59,910 bases of DNA, from contig CALUOX010000002.1 of NCBI GenBank assembly GCA_944322375.1, forward strand, positions 1-59,910. The letters run 5' to 3'. Shown here piece by piece: positions 51,955 to 59,910 of the stretch. This stretch comes from an uncultured Alistipes sp. Lineage in GTDB: Bacteria; Bacteroidota; Bacteroidia; Bacteroidales; Rikenellaceae. Within the stretch, counting starts at the first letter, position 1. Every line of letters begins with the position of its first letter. The position numbers and the translations under genes were made by a program. Under the pieces are notes generated by a model. That model was not told the DNA's origin, ran no database searches, and saw only the letters and a program-made list of their open reading frames with translations.

Positions 51955-53649
51955 TTATTCGCTTCGACGCCGTTCGACCAGCGCATGCACCTCCGTCTTC
52001 GTTGCCGACGCACAAACGTCGCGGGCAAAGAGACGGGCCCTGCCGCTGTCGAGATGACGGATCCGCTCCTTGAGTGATGCCACGACGGGAGCCGCAACGC
52101 TCAGTTCATCGAATCCCAGCCCCACCAGCAATTCGGCATGCTCCGGTGCAGCGGCAAATTCGCCGCAGATCCCCGCTTCGCACCCGTGCCGGTGAGCCGC
52201 CTCGACAATCTGCCGCAATGCCCGGACAACGGCCGGATGCAACGAGTCGTACATCGCTGCAATATGGTTGTTGCCGCGATCCACGGCCAGCATGTATTGC
52301 GTAAGGTCGTTCGTGCCGACGCTGAAGAAATCGACCTCGGCGGCAAGCTCTTCAGCCATCATCACGGCAGCCGGCGTCTCGATCATTACGCCGACGGGCA
52401 GCTTTTCATCACAGGCAACCCCTTCGGCCGCCAGCTCCTTTTTACAGCTCTCCAACAGTGCACGGGCCTCGTGCAGCTCCTCCAGCGACACGATCATGGG
52501 GAACATCACCCGTACATTTCCCGCCGCACTTGCACGCAGGATCGCCCGCAACTGCGTCCGGAAGACCTCGCGCAGTTCCAGACTCACCCGGATGGCCCGC
52601 CAGCCGAGGAAAGGGTTCTCCTCATGCGGAAATTCATAATACGGCAGCGCCTTGTCGCCGCCTATGTCGAGCGTGCGGATCACGAGCGGCCTATCGCCGC
52701 AGGCCTTTGCCGCTGCAGCATAGGCTGCCGCCTGCATTGCTTCATCGGGAAAGGTCTGCTGTTGCTGCATGTAAAGAAGTTCGCTGCGGAAGAGACCGAT
52801 GCCGTCCGCACCACAGGCCATGGCCCGACGTGTCTCCTCGGCATCGCCGACATTGGCCGCCACGACAATCCGCCGGCCGTCGAGCGTTACGGCCGGTTCC
52901 GCCGCACGGGAACGGCACTCCGCATCGGCACGCTGCCGCTCCCCGGCGCGTCGCCGATACTCCGATTCCAACTCCGGTGTCGGTGCCACGATCAACTCTC
53001 CGGCCGTACCGTCCAGCACCACCGTCTCACCCTCCGCCAAAGCATCATATGTATCACCGAGCCCCACGACAGCCGGAATCCCGCGATTGCGGGCAAGAAT
53101 GGCTACATGACTCGTTGCACTGCCGCGACGTGTCACCAAGCCGCAGGCCTGCGAAAAATCAATCGCTGCCGTATCCGACGGCGCCAGCTCTTCGGCTGCA
53201 ACCACACATCCGGCCGGGACGACAACCATCGCGGGCTGCCCGCCCTCCAACGCCCGACGGATGCGCCGGCAGATATCCCGCACATCGTCGGCACGGCTCC
53301 GCAGATACTCGTCATCGATCTGCGCAAAGAGTTCGGACAGTTCCTCCGACGCTGCATGCAGGGCATCGGCGGCCGTTGCACCGTCGGCGATCTTCGCCTC
53401 GACGCTCTCCGCCAGCATCGGGTCCTCCGTCAATTCGAGATGGGCGGCAAAGATCGCCTCGGTCGCGGCCAGCCGCTCCAACTCCTGCCGGACCGCCGCA
53501 ACGGCCGCCGTGAAACGCTGCCGCTCCGTCTCCCGTCCATCGGCCGGCACAACACGGCCCGAAGGGGTGTAAACCTCTTCGCCATAGTGCCATATACGTC
53601 CGACGGCAATGGCATCGGCCATCGGTTGTTCGATCCGGATCCGTTGCAT
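51955..53649 (-). CDS. ptsI: PTS enzyme I (phosphoenolpyruvate-protein phosphotransferase)
   Basis: A 564-residue enzyme I. The phosphorylated His181 lies in RRGSATSHVAILARNRGIPA. The PEP-binding barrel has the FRSELLYMQ segment, the PYYEFPHEENPFLGWRAIR region and FFSVGTNDLTQYMLAVDR, and the catalytic Cys is in AGICGEFAAAP. All catalytic residues are present. It takes phosphate from PEP and gives it to HPr. It begins five bases after the HPr stop. Confidence 0.96.
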   Translation of the reverse strand: MQRIRIEQPMADAIAVGRIWHYGEEVYTPSGRVVPADGRETERQRFTAAVAAVRQELERLAATEAIFAAHLELTEDPMLAESVEAKIADGATAADALHAASEELSELFAQIDDEYLRSRADDVRDICRRIRRALEGGQPAMVVVPAGCVVAAEELAPSDTAAIDFSQACGLVTRRGSATSHVAILARNRGIPAVVGLGDTYDALAEGETVVLDGTAGELIVAPTPELESEYRRRAGERQRADAECRSRAAEPAVTLDGRRIVVAANVGDAEETRRAMACGADGIGLFRSELLYMQQQQTFPDEAMQAAAYAAAAKACGDRPLVIRTLDIGGDKALPYYEFPHEENPFLGWRAIRVSLELREVFRTQLRAILRASAAGNVRVMFPMIVSLEELHEARALLESCKKELAAEGVACDEKLPVGVMIETPAAVMMAEELAAEVDFFSVGTNDLTQYMLAVDRGNNHIAAMYDSLHPAVVRALRQIVEAAHRHGCEAGICGEFAAAPEHAELLVGLGFDELSVAAPVVASLKERIRHLDSGRARLFARDVCASATKTEVHALVERRRSE

Positions 53650-53654
53650 CGCCG

Positions 53655-53915
53655 CTACTCCCTGATTGCCTCGATCGCCGCAACGATTTTATCGAGAACC
53701 GCCTGTTCGCCCTCGCCTTCGACGAGAACCTCCACCTCCGTGCCGCGTTTCAGGCCGAGCGACAGGATGCCGATCATGCTTGCGCCGTTGACCGTTTTGG
53801 CCGGCGTGCGCAGCGAAACCTTCAGCCCCGACTCCTTGATCAGCGCAACCAGCGCCGTAACCGGACGGGCGTGCAACCCGTTGGATGCCTCGATCATCAC
53901 TTTCTTCGATACCAT
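53655..53915 (-). CDS. ptsH: PTS phosphocarrier protein HPr
   Basis: An 86-residue HPr with the phosphorylated His15 in NGLHARPV. A Ser at position 46 (GASMIG) corresponds to the regulatory Ser46 of Firmicutes HPr, although no HPr kinase gene is in the window. It passes phosphate from enzyme I to the EIIA domain of MtlA. It lies between mtlA (160 bases) and ptsI (5 bases). Confidence 0.96.
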   Translation of the reverse strand: MVSKKVMIEASNGLHARPVTALVALIKESGLKVSLRTPAKTVNGASMIGILSLGLKRGTEVEVLVEGEGEQAVLDKIVAAIEAIRE

Positions 53916-54075
53916 ATTCTTCTATTTTTACATTTGTTTCAATACAATCGGTCCGTCGCCGCAAACCTTTGCCTTATTCTTCTCCACCCCACTACATCCG
54001 CAGCGCACGCATCCGAAAGTTTGCACCCCGACACCGGATCGGACATCGGACGCAAATACCTGCAACCGACAAAGG

Positions 54076-56034
54076 TCACGCATTCAACTTCTCCAGAATA
54101 TACCGGGGATCGTCCGTTGTCTTGAGCCGTTCGAGCACCTCCTCGTCTTCGAGAGCCGACGTTACACGCGACAGGATCTCGATATGCTCGTCGCCGACAC
54201 CGGCAATGCCGATGATCAGCTGTGCCCGTTCCCCGCCGAAATCAACCCCTTCGGGATACTGCATGACCACGATTCCGGAGCGGTAAATTCCGGCTTTTGC
54301 TTCGCCCGTACCGTGCGGGATCGCGATTCCCATCCCCAGATAGGTCGTCGCCACCCGCTCGCGTTCCACCATCGCCTCGGCATAGGATGCATCGACATAT
54401 CCGCATGCGGACAGCAATGCTCCGGCAGCACGGATCGCCGACTCCTTGTCCACCGGTTCCAGACCGACCCGGATGCCCTCCAGCATCAAAATGCCCTTCG
54501 CACCGGAATCCTCCGCCGCAGTCCCAGCCGACAAGGCCGAATCGCCGGTTCCGCCCTGTTGCGGCAAGCCGGCATCGTCCGAAACAGCTGGTTTACAGCT
54601 CTTTACCTGAGCCAATTGATCCGCCGCCGCAACTTCTTCAGCGGTCTCCGCATCCGCTTTATCCTTGTCCCGCATCTGTTTTTCGACCCTCCCGAACAAG
54701 GCATCCAATGCGGGATCAGCAAGGAAATTGCCGATTGCAACAATCTCTGCGCCGGCTGCAGTTCGTTGTGCCCGTTCGACCAACTGGGTCTGACAGACAA
54801 CCACATCCGTCCCTTCGGGAATCGTATCCACCGAGGAGTTCGTCACGGAGACACCGCTCTCAAGCGGTTCGATCCGTTTGCGGAAGCGCGTAGCGCCCAT
54901 TGCGCTCGAACCCATTCCGGCGTCGCATGCAAAGACAACCGTGCGAATCCGACCGTTATGGACAATTTCGGCAGCACCGGCCCCGCCGATGATCTTGCCG
55001 TTAGGCTTCTGAATGGGCTTGACCTCTTCAAGATGTGCACGCTTGACAATCGGAGCAGCAACGAAAAACGACACGGCAGCCGCAATGACCACTCCGGCCA
55101 GCACCAGCAGCAACTCCCCCTTGGGTGCCATCGCCAGTACGGCAATGATGCTGCCAGGCGACGCGACGGCCGTCAATCCGGCTCCCGTAAGCGAGTAGAA
55201 GAAGATCGCCGCCGCCGAACCGAGAATCGGAGCCAGAATGATGGCGGGGCGCATCAATACATAGGGGAAATAGATTTCGTGTATGCCGCCGAAGAACTGG
55301 ATGACGATCGCTCCGGGAGCCGACGAACGGGCCGCACCGCGAGCAAAGATCCAATAGGCCAGCAAGACACCCAGGCCGGGGCCGGGATTCGTTTCGAGAA
55401 GGAACATGATCGACTCGCCGGTCTGCCGGGCCTGTTCGATCCCGATAGGCGAGAAGATTCCATGATTGATGGCATTGTTGAGAAAAAGGACCTTTGCAGG
55501 TTCGATGAAGACCGCGACGAGAGGCAGGAGGCCGTGCTGAACCATCAGTGCCACGCCGGATGACAAAAGCGACGTCAGCGCCGCAACGACAGGCCCGACG
55601 GCATAATATCCGAGGATGGCACAAAGCATGCCGAGAATCCCGACGGAGAAGTTGTTGACGAGCATCTCGAAACCGGCAGGAATCCGATTTTCGGCCCACC
55701 GGTCGAAAGCCCGGATAACCCATCCGGCGAAAGGCCCGATCGCCATAGCGCCGATGAACATGGGAACATCGCTGCCCATGATGACGCCCATGACGGCGAC
55801 GGCCGCGATCACGCCTCCGCGATCACCGGCAACACGCCGGCCGGCGGTAATAGCGATCAACAAGGGCAGGAGATAACGCAACATCGGATCGACGAGTTGG
55901 CCGAGACTTTCATTCGGGCACCAGCCGGTAGGGATAAAGAGAGCCGTGATGAATCCCCAAGCGATAAAGGCCCCGATATTGGGCATAACCATACTGCTCA
56001 AGGATTTGCCGAATCGTTGAATCCGTTCTTTCAT
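54076..56034 (-). CDS. mtlA: mannitol-specific PTS enzyme IICBA
   Basis: A 652-residue three-domain permease. The membrane EIIC domain (about 1-340) has the family segments FIGAMAIGPFAGWVI, INHGIFSPIG and FGGIHEIYFPYVLM, where GGIHEIYFPY is the mannitol EIIC signature. EIIB carries Cys370 in VFACDAGMGSSAMGA, and EIIA carries His574 in IPHGT. A low-complexity linker with an internal Ala/Glu-rich stretch separates EIIB and EIIA (about 460-505). It imports and phosphorylates mannitol. It is first in the operon; the only promoter seen is the 86-bp repeat at 56093-56124. Confidence 0.95.
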   Translation of the reverse strand: MKERIQRFGKSLSSMVMPNIGAFIAWGFITALFIPTGWCPNESLGQLVDPMLRYLLPLLIAITAGRRVAGDRGGVIAAVAVMGVIMGSDVPMFIGAMAIGPFAGWVIRAFDRWAENRIPAGFEMLVNNFSVGILGMLCAILGYYAVGPVVAALTSLLSSGVALMVQHGLLPLVAVFIEPAKVLFLNNAINHGIFSPIGIEQARQTGESIMFLLETNPGPGLGVLLAYWIFARGAARSSAPGAIVIQFFGGIHEIYFPYVLMRPAIILAPILGSAAAIFFYSLTGAGLTAVASPGSIIAVLAMAPKGELLLVLAGVVIAAAVSFFVAAPIVKRAHLEEVKPIQKPNGKIIGGAGAAEIVHNGRIRTVVFACDAGMGSSAMGATRFRKRIEPLESGVSVTNSSVDTIPEGTDVVVCQTQLVERAQRTAAGAEIVAIGNFLADPALDALFGRVEKQMRDKDKADAETAEEVAAADQLAQVKSCKPAVSDDAGLPQQGGTGDSALSAGTAAEDSGAKGILMLEGIRVGLEPVDKESAIRAAGALLSACGYVDASYAEAMVERERVATTYLGMGIAIPHGTGEAKAGIYRSGIVVMQYPEGVDFGGERAQLIIGIAGVGDEHIEILSRVTSALEDEEVLERLKTTDDPRYILEKLNA

Positions 56035-56092
56035 GTGCGGGTCGAATTGGAGTTTTCGTATTCGGACGAATCGATCGCATCGAAACGTCTAA

Positions 56093-56124
56093 CAAAGATA
56101 CGAAAAGTCGAGCGCAGAACCAAA
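56093..56124 (-). promoter_or_regulatory. repeat-borne promoter of the mannitol PTS operon
   Basis: On the minus strand TTTG (56124-56121), 20 bases, then TATCTTTG (56100-56093). The palindrome core GAAAAC-N3-GTTTTC (56126-56140) abuts the -33 side. The start near 56086 leaves a leader of about 52 bases before mtlA. Confidence 0.75.
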
Positions 56125-56215
56125 TGAAAACGAAGTTTTCGAATTTGGCTTTGCCGAGACGGAGTATCTTCGACACAGTCAGGGAGACGAAAAGACCGTG
56201 CGTAAAAGCAAGCAC
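56093..56215 (-). repeat. 86-bp promoter repeat family, one intact and one decayed copy (PTS locus)
   Basis: The intact copy spans 56093-56178. From 56179 a second, strongly decayed copy is still readable for about 35 bases (GTCAGGGAGACGAAAAGACC against the family form GTCAAAGGATGTGAGAAGTC). Confidence 0.7.
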
Positions 56216-56426
56216 GGCCCGATTTTTCCGATGAGCGAGACCGCCGGAGCGAGGCCGAAGGCAGTGGAACGGACCGTATAATCGTCCGCTCACGCAAAAA
56301 AGGTCACACGCGCCGCTGCATCCGGCCGTGCGCGACGCCCCCTATCGCCACCTTGCCATTGCACGGCAGCGACGCATTCCGATATGCGCCGCACTATTTC
56401 CGCTTCCTGCGCTCACGCATATATAT
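56216..56426. other. gap between the repeat and the FISUMP terminator
   Basis: No gene, promoter or RNA was recognised in this 211-base stretch between the decayed repeat copy and the FISUMP terminator. Confidence 0.5.
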
Positions 56427-56457
56427 AAAAAAGCGGGCCGGCATACGCCGACCCGCA
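56427..56457 (-). terminator. terminator of the FISUMP lipoprotein genes
   Basis: On the minus strand GCGGGTCGGC and GCCGGCCCGC pair (one G-T) around GTAT and run into TTTTTTT. Confidence 0.88.
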
Positions 56458-56477
56458 GAAAGGCGAATCCGCTCCGA

Positions 56478-57644
56478 TCAATCCTGAAGGCAGCGAACCG
56501 TAAGACCCACACCCGCAATGAAGTCCGACCCTTCCGTCACGAAACGCTGGTTATCCGACCACATGCGCACCACGGCACAGAAACCCTCGCCCATCGTGCC
56601 CTGCGTCGAGGACCACCAGCCGGCGCTGTACGACGCATGCTCCCACTGCACGCCGCCGTCAGCCGGATTGAACGAGTAGGCCCGGAACCCGATCGGGATC
56701 CCGCTGAATTTCGTCGCATTGTTCTTCGGCTTATCGATGCCGGGCCATGTAGGCTGCGGATCGCCTTCGATCATCGAAGGAATGTTCCACATCAGCTCAT
56801 CATCCGGATAATCCATGGCCAGCGCCTTGGCTATGGCCGTCTCATCCACCTCGCCGTCGCTTCCGACCGCCGCCATGCCCGCATCGAGCACATACTGTGC
56901 CAGCTGCTGCCACTCGGCCTGCGACGGAATGTGCCACCCCTCAGGGCAGACGCCGCGGACAGGAGTCTGACCGGCCGACGTCTGAGGTTCGGCCCCCTGC
57001 AAGGCGGCCGGCCAATTATAGAAGGCCCCGTAAACCTTCAGCGCCTCGGCACCGAGTTGTGTATCCTTGTCATAGTCGGCCCAGATATAGTAGCGCGGCT
57101 CCGTATTGGAAACATCATTGTGCTGTTCGGGCAGATAACGCAGATTTTCCGCCATCCACACCTGGTCGGCCAGTTTTACGGTCTTATAGACGTTGCCGTC
57201 GCGGGCATCGGTCATGGTGCCCTCTACAGGAGCGGCGGGACCTTCCTTTCGATAGGTCGTCACCGTCACTTCAGCCGATGCCGTCGCTCCGGCGTCGCCC
57301 TCGACCGACAGCTCCAGCTTCAATTCGCCTTCGGCCTGCCCTGCAGGAAACGTGTATTCGATCTCGAAAGGCACGTCGGCCACCTCCGGAACGACTGCGC
57401 CTCCCACTTTCAGAACGACCTTTTCGATCTCGCCGACAGTAACGGCTCCCATTCCCGCGATCGTCAGTTTCTCCGCAAGATTGACCGAAGCACCCCCTTC
57501 GGGCTTCTTGATGCCGCAGACGGCCTGCTGCTCCTTATCGGGCGGAGGCGTCGGCCCTTCCTCGTCAGGCTGCTGCGCAGGATCACTGTCGCTGCAGGCG
57601 ACAGCACAAGCCGTCCAAAGCAGCATGAACAAATATTTTTTCAT
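56478..57644 (-). CDS. FISUMP-domain lipoprotein with one Ig-like repeat
   Basis: A 388-residue lipoprotein (lipobox VAC near residue 17). A Pro-rich linker and one Ig-like repeat (about 30-115; GGASVNLAEKLTIAG...VTVTTY) lead to a Fibrobacter succinogenes major paralogous domain: DARDGNVYKTVKLADQVWMAENLRYLP, ALKVYGAFYNWPAAL, GVCPEGWHIPSQAEW and a final GLTVRCLQD. FISUMP domains are found on surface-exposed lipoproteins; ligands are unknown. It is a paralogue of the upstream gene, lying about 100 bases downstream of it. Confidence 0.88.
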   Translation of the reverse strand: MKKYLFMLLWTACAVACSDSDPAQQPDEEGPTPPPDKEQQAVCGIKKPEGGASVNLAEKLTIAGMGAVTVGEIEKVVLKVGGAVVPEVADVPFEIEYTFPAGQAEGELKLELSVEGDAGATASAEVTVTTYRKEGPAAPVEGTMTDARDGNVYKTVKLADQVWMAENLRYLPEQHNDVSNTEPRYYIWADYDKDTQLGAEALKVYGAFYNWPAALQGAEPQTSAGQTPVRGVCPEGWHIPSQAEWQQLAQYVLDAGMAAVGSDGEVDETAIAKALAMDYPDDELMWNIPSMIEGDPQPTWPGIDKPKNNATKFSGIPIGFRAYSFNPADGGVQWEHASYSAGWWSSTQGTMGEGFCAVVRMWSDNQRFVTEGSDFIAGVGLTVRCLQD

Positions 57645-58546
57645 TCGGATTTTCCTATTTTGCACAGAACCGCACATCGCCGCACGTCACACTGTCCGGC
57701 AATACCCTGAGGTCCTGTATATATAATTACACGATAAGGCATCAGTCTTTCAGACAGCGCACGGAATAACCGCGCTGAGGCTGCGTACCGAATTTGGAAT
57801 ATTCGAGTCCGTACTGCAAGTTGTTGAGCACGACATAACCGCTGCCCTGCGTCTGCATGTCCGTCGTCCAGAAAGTCGCCGACGACTTCGAAAAGCCGAA
57901 CGAACCGGTCTGCCAGCACTGTCCGGCGGGGATGCCGTTGAATCCGAACGTATCGCGAGGCCCGTTCGCCAGATCGGGGTTCTCCTGCGAAGTACTCGAC
58001 TCGCTCCAACCTTCCTTGCCCGCCAGAGCCGACCAGACATTTTTGCAGTCGTCATCGAACATCCACACGTTGTCCAACTCATTATACCAGCCGTTCCCCT
58101 GCACCGGCGACAGCTGCGAAGCTACATAGTTCTCCAGAACCTGCCATTCGGCCTTGCTGGGAAGATGCCAGCCGGCGGGGCAGATACCCTGGACACCGCT
58201 CGGAACGGCATCGTCGCTGCCGCCCGGTGCATTCTCCTGATTCATGGCTCCGTACCAGTTGTAGAGAACGCCGTATTTCTTATACTCCTCCGTCGCCATG
58301 GCCGCCGCCACATCCTCGCCGTCGTAATTCAGCACGAAGTAAAGCGGGACGGTAGCTTCCACGGTGGCCGACGGTTTATTCACGGAGGGGAGATAGGCCA
58401 GATTTTCGGCCATCCACGTCTGATCGCCGATCTTCACGGTGCGATAAACATGGTTGTCGCGCGGATCGACCATTTCATCGTCACCGGGCTGGGGTGCAGA
58501 CTTCTTCACCGTTACATTCACCTCCGACGAGGCGCTGCCACCCTTG

Positions 58547-58889
58547 TCGCCTTCGACCGCCAGCTCGATTTTCAACGTTCCTTCGGCCTGGTCGGCCGCA
58601 ACAGCATATTCATAAGTAAACGGCACGTTCGTCACCTCCGCGATCGTCTCACCGCCGACCTTCAATACGGCCGCAGAGACCGAACCGATATCGGCCGTCG
58701 CATCGCCCTTGATCGTAATCGTCGCACCGAGGTCGAAAACCGCCCCCTCGGCCGGCTCCGAAATCGTACAGGTGAGATGCTGTTCGGGCGCTCTGAGCGT
58801 AACCGTCACCTCGTCCGAAGCCTTCGCACCCGCATCGCCTTCGACCGCCAGCTCGATTTTCAACGTTCCTTCGGCCTGGTCGGCCGCAA
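58547..58889 (-). repeat. 55-bp identical intragenic repeat, 288 bases apart
   Basis: Positions 58547-58601 and 58835-58889 are identical and encode ADQAEGTLKIELAVEGD in both Ig-like repeats. The period of 288 bases equals 96 codons, so recombination would add or remove one domain in frame. Confidence 0.85.
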
Positions 58890-59079
58890 ATTCATAATCA
58901 TATGTAAAAGGTACAGACGTAACGTCGTCCACGACCTTGCCGCCTACGGTCAGCGTCACTTTCGAGATTTTCCCTGCATCGACCTCCGCATCGCCCTTGA
59001 TCGTCATCTTTGCAGACATATCGACCTCTGCACCGTCGGCAGGCGCCGAAATTTCGCACGTCACATGCTGGTCAGCAGA

Positions 59080-59089
59080 GGGGGGGGGG
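59080..59089. repeat. G10/C10 homopolymer inside the lipoprotein gene
   Basis: Ten consecutive G on the plus strand (C on the coding strand), located about 27 codons after the lipoprotein start, just past the Cys of the lipobox and the short Asp/Asn linker. A length of 9 or 12 would restore the frame. Confidence 0.9.
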
Positions 59090-59170
59090 TACGTCGTTAC
59101 CGTCATTGTCGTCGCTGCAAGCGACCGCTGCCAACAATAAAGCAGGAAGCATCCACAATTTTTTCATCAT

Positions 59171-59833
59171 AATCCGAAAACTAACTAATAAATTAACAAA
59201 AAGGGGCGCAATACAGCCACACCGGCCGCAAAAATAAGAGAATATTTCCATATTCTCAAATCGAAAAGACGGTACTCCGCAAATCAGCCATAACAATCCG
59301 GAGATAAAACAGCGGCATCATAAAAGGTTTATCGGAATTTCCCCCGCATACAGATTCCAATCGACAACAAAACGAAGAAATAATCAACAGATTGTTACTT
59401 TCCGTTTCTGGATTTTTTTGTATAGAAAACGCTATTTTTCATGCTTCACCGGCAATGGAGCACCTTTTTCCCTGAAACAGGAATAAAGCCTGTTGAAAAA
59501 ACAATCTCTTCATTTCGAAAGCGAGCTTCCGAACCAAGCCGCATGTAGAAAACAGGGGACGCGCCTGACAAAACCGCGCAGTGCGGGTACTATGAGACAC
59601 GGCCGTATCCGATGGGGCAACTTCTGCCGAAGAATCGAGACGGTACGGAAAAAGACCGCAACCAACCGATCCGGCCCTGCAGTCCGGCAGCTCCCCAAGA
59701 AGCCCCGCCCGCATCACAGCCGTCATCCGGCACGACAGCTTCACGGAGCACGCCCCGACGCAAGGAGGGGGGGGGAGGCGGGCGAAGAGGAGCGGCGCTG
59801 CCCCACCCCACCCCTTCCACGCACTGCAACAAC
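59171..59833. other. 663-base gap between the FISUMP genes and the rRNA operon
   Basis: No supported gene. The first part (to about 59450) is AT-rich and holds the leader and probably the promoter of the FISUMP gene, but no full TTTG/TAnnTTTG pair was found. The later part is GC-rich and contains a G9 run (59767-59775) outside any supported gene. Confidence 0.5.
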
Positions 59834-59863
59834 AAAAAAAGGTCAGACCCTGCGATCTGACCT
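59834..59863 (-). terminator. rRNA operon terminator
   Basis: On the minus strand AGGTCAGA and TCTGACCT pair around TCGCAGGG and are followed by TTTTTTT, directly after the 5S rRNA. Confidence 0.92.
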
Positions 59864-59869
59864 TGAAGA

Positions 59870-59910
59870 GGCGGCTACCTACTCTCCCACACGATAAGTG
59901 CAGTACCATC
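59870..59910 (-). rRNA. rrf: 5S ribosomal RNA, 3' end (partial)
   Basis: Read on the minus strand, the last 41 bases contain GATGGTACTGCACTTATCG and GTGGGAGAGTAGGTAGCCGC, the conserved 3' end of Bacteroidota 5S rRNA. The gene continues past the right edge, so a minus-strand rRNA operon enters the window here. Confidence 0.9.

Larger units (their letters stand above)
57742..59170 (-). pseudogene. FISUMP lipoprotein interrupted at a C10 tract (candidate phase-variable gene)
   Basis: The signal peptide and lipobox (MMKKLWMLPALLLAAVACSD) are encoded from 59170, but the frame stops 32 codons later. The rest, two Ig-like repeats (about 96 residues each) plus a full FISUMP domain ending YSVRCLKD, continues in a different frame from within the same C10 run (G10 on the plus strand, 59080-59089). 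With nine or twelve C residues the two parts join into one lipoprotein of about 475 residues. As sequenced the gene is off. This may be reversible slipped-strand phase variation or a sequencing error at a homopolymer. Confidence 0.8.

Noticed and set aside
52138..55563. 1141-codon plus-strand open frame opposite ptsI, ptsH and mtlA
   Set aside because: It runs antisense through three genes with intact catalytic motifs, and its translation is His/Arg-rich without any family signature. Long antisense frames are a by-product of the GC-rich codon use here.

Overview
The window looks like chromosomal DNA from a GC-rich member of the Bacteroidota, most likely an Alistipes-like Rikenellaceae. This rests on several observations: a MurF-Alr fusion, Bacteroidota-type promoters (TTTG, then 19-21 bases, then TAnnTTTG), almost no Shine-Dalgarno sequences, many signal-peptide-II lipoproteins with short N-termini, FISUMP-domain and DUF4136 lipoproteins, an LptD homologue of the Bacteroidota form, and tandem M3 peptidases. 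The genus is inferred from general knowledge, not from a search. Most of the window is ordinary core genome, densely packed on both strands.

Layout. Positions 1-16250 are almost entirely minus strand: DUF5131, a YhcH-family protein and an EEP-family protein; a rhomboid protease with mutL and a small membrane protein; dnaJ and grpE; an RsmI-like methyltransferase; the MurF-Alr fusion, mutS2, an MCE (MlaD-like) protein and an amidase with a SPOR domain. From 16371 come LptD (+), tRNA-Gln(CUG) (-), a nucleoside-permease-like MFS protein (+), two tandem M3 metallopeptidase lipoproteins (-), rsmE (+), a chromate-transporter pair (+), an rRNA-methyltransferase-like protein and a U32-family protein (-), serS and ferredoxin (+), an M16 lipoprotein, DUF456, panD and panC (-), and an M49 dipeptidyl peptidase III lipoprotein (+). 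Next is a short AT-richer island (41885-42630) that appears to hold a broken polymorphic-toxin-like remnant and a possible immunity gene. It is followed by YqaA, a DUF4136 lipoprotein and an OM beta-barrel (+); an ArnC/LAB_N/ArnT-like lipid-sugar transfer operon (-); a self-contained mannitol PTS operon (mtlA-ptsH-ptsI-esterase-mtlD-GDPD, -); two FISUMP lipoproteins (-); and the 3' end of an rRNA operon (5S, -).

How parts work together. The mannitol operon carries all soluble and membrane PTS parts (EI, HPr, EIICBA) plus mannitol-1-phosphate dehydrogenase, so uptake, phosphorylation and entry into glycolysis as fructose-6-phosphate are encoded in one unit. The GT2/LAB_N/ArnT-like trio probably makes and transfers a polyprenyl-phosphate sugar to a cell-envelope glycolipid. 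MurF-Alr, LptD, the MCE protein and the SPOR amidase form a cell-envelope cluster.

The most notable undescribed-looking structure is an 86-bp repeat family. It occurs directly upstream of three unrelated genes (U32 protein, M49 peptidase, mannitol PTS EII). In each case the gene-proximal copy ends in a near-perfect Bacteroidota promoter (TTTG-N20-TATCTTTG) next to a GAAAAC-N3-GTTTTC palindrome, while the distal copies have decayed promoters. Other notable structures are a C10 homopolymer that puts a FISUMP lipoprotein out of frame (candidate phase variation), a 186-bp and a 46-bp tandem array in intergenic DNA, and a 16-bp palindrome that forms two back-to-back -7 boxes.
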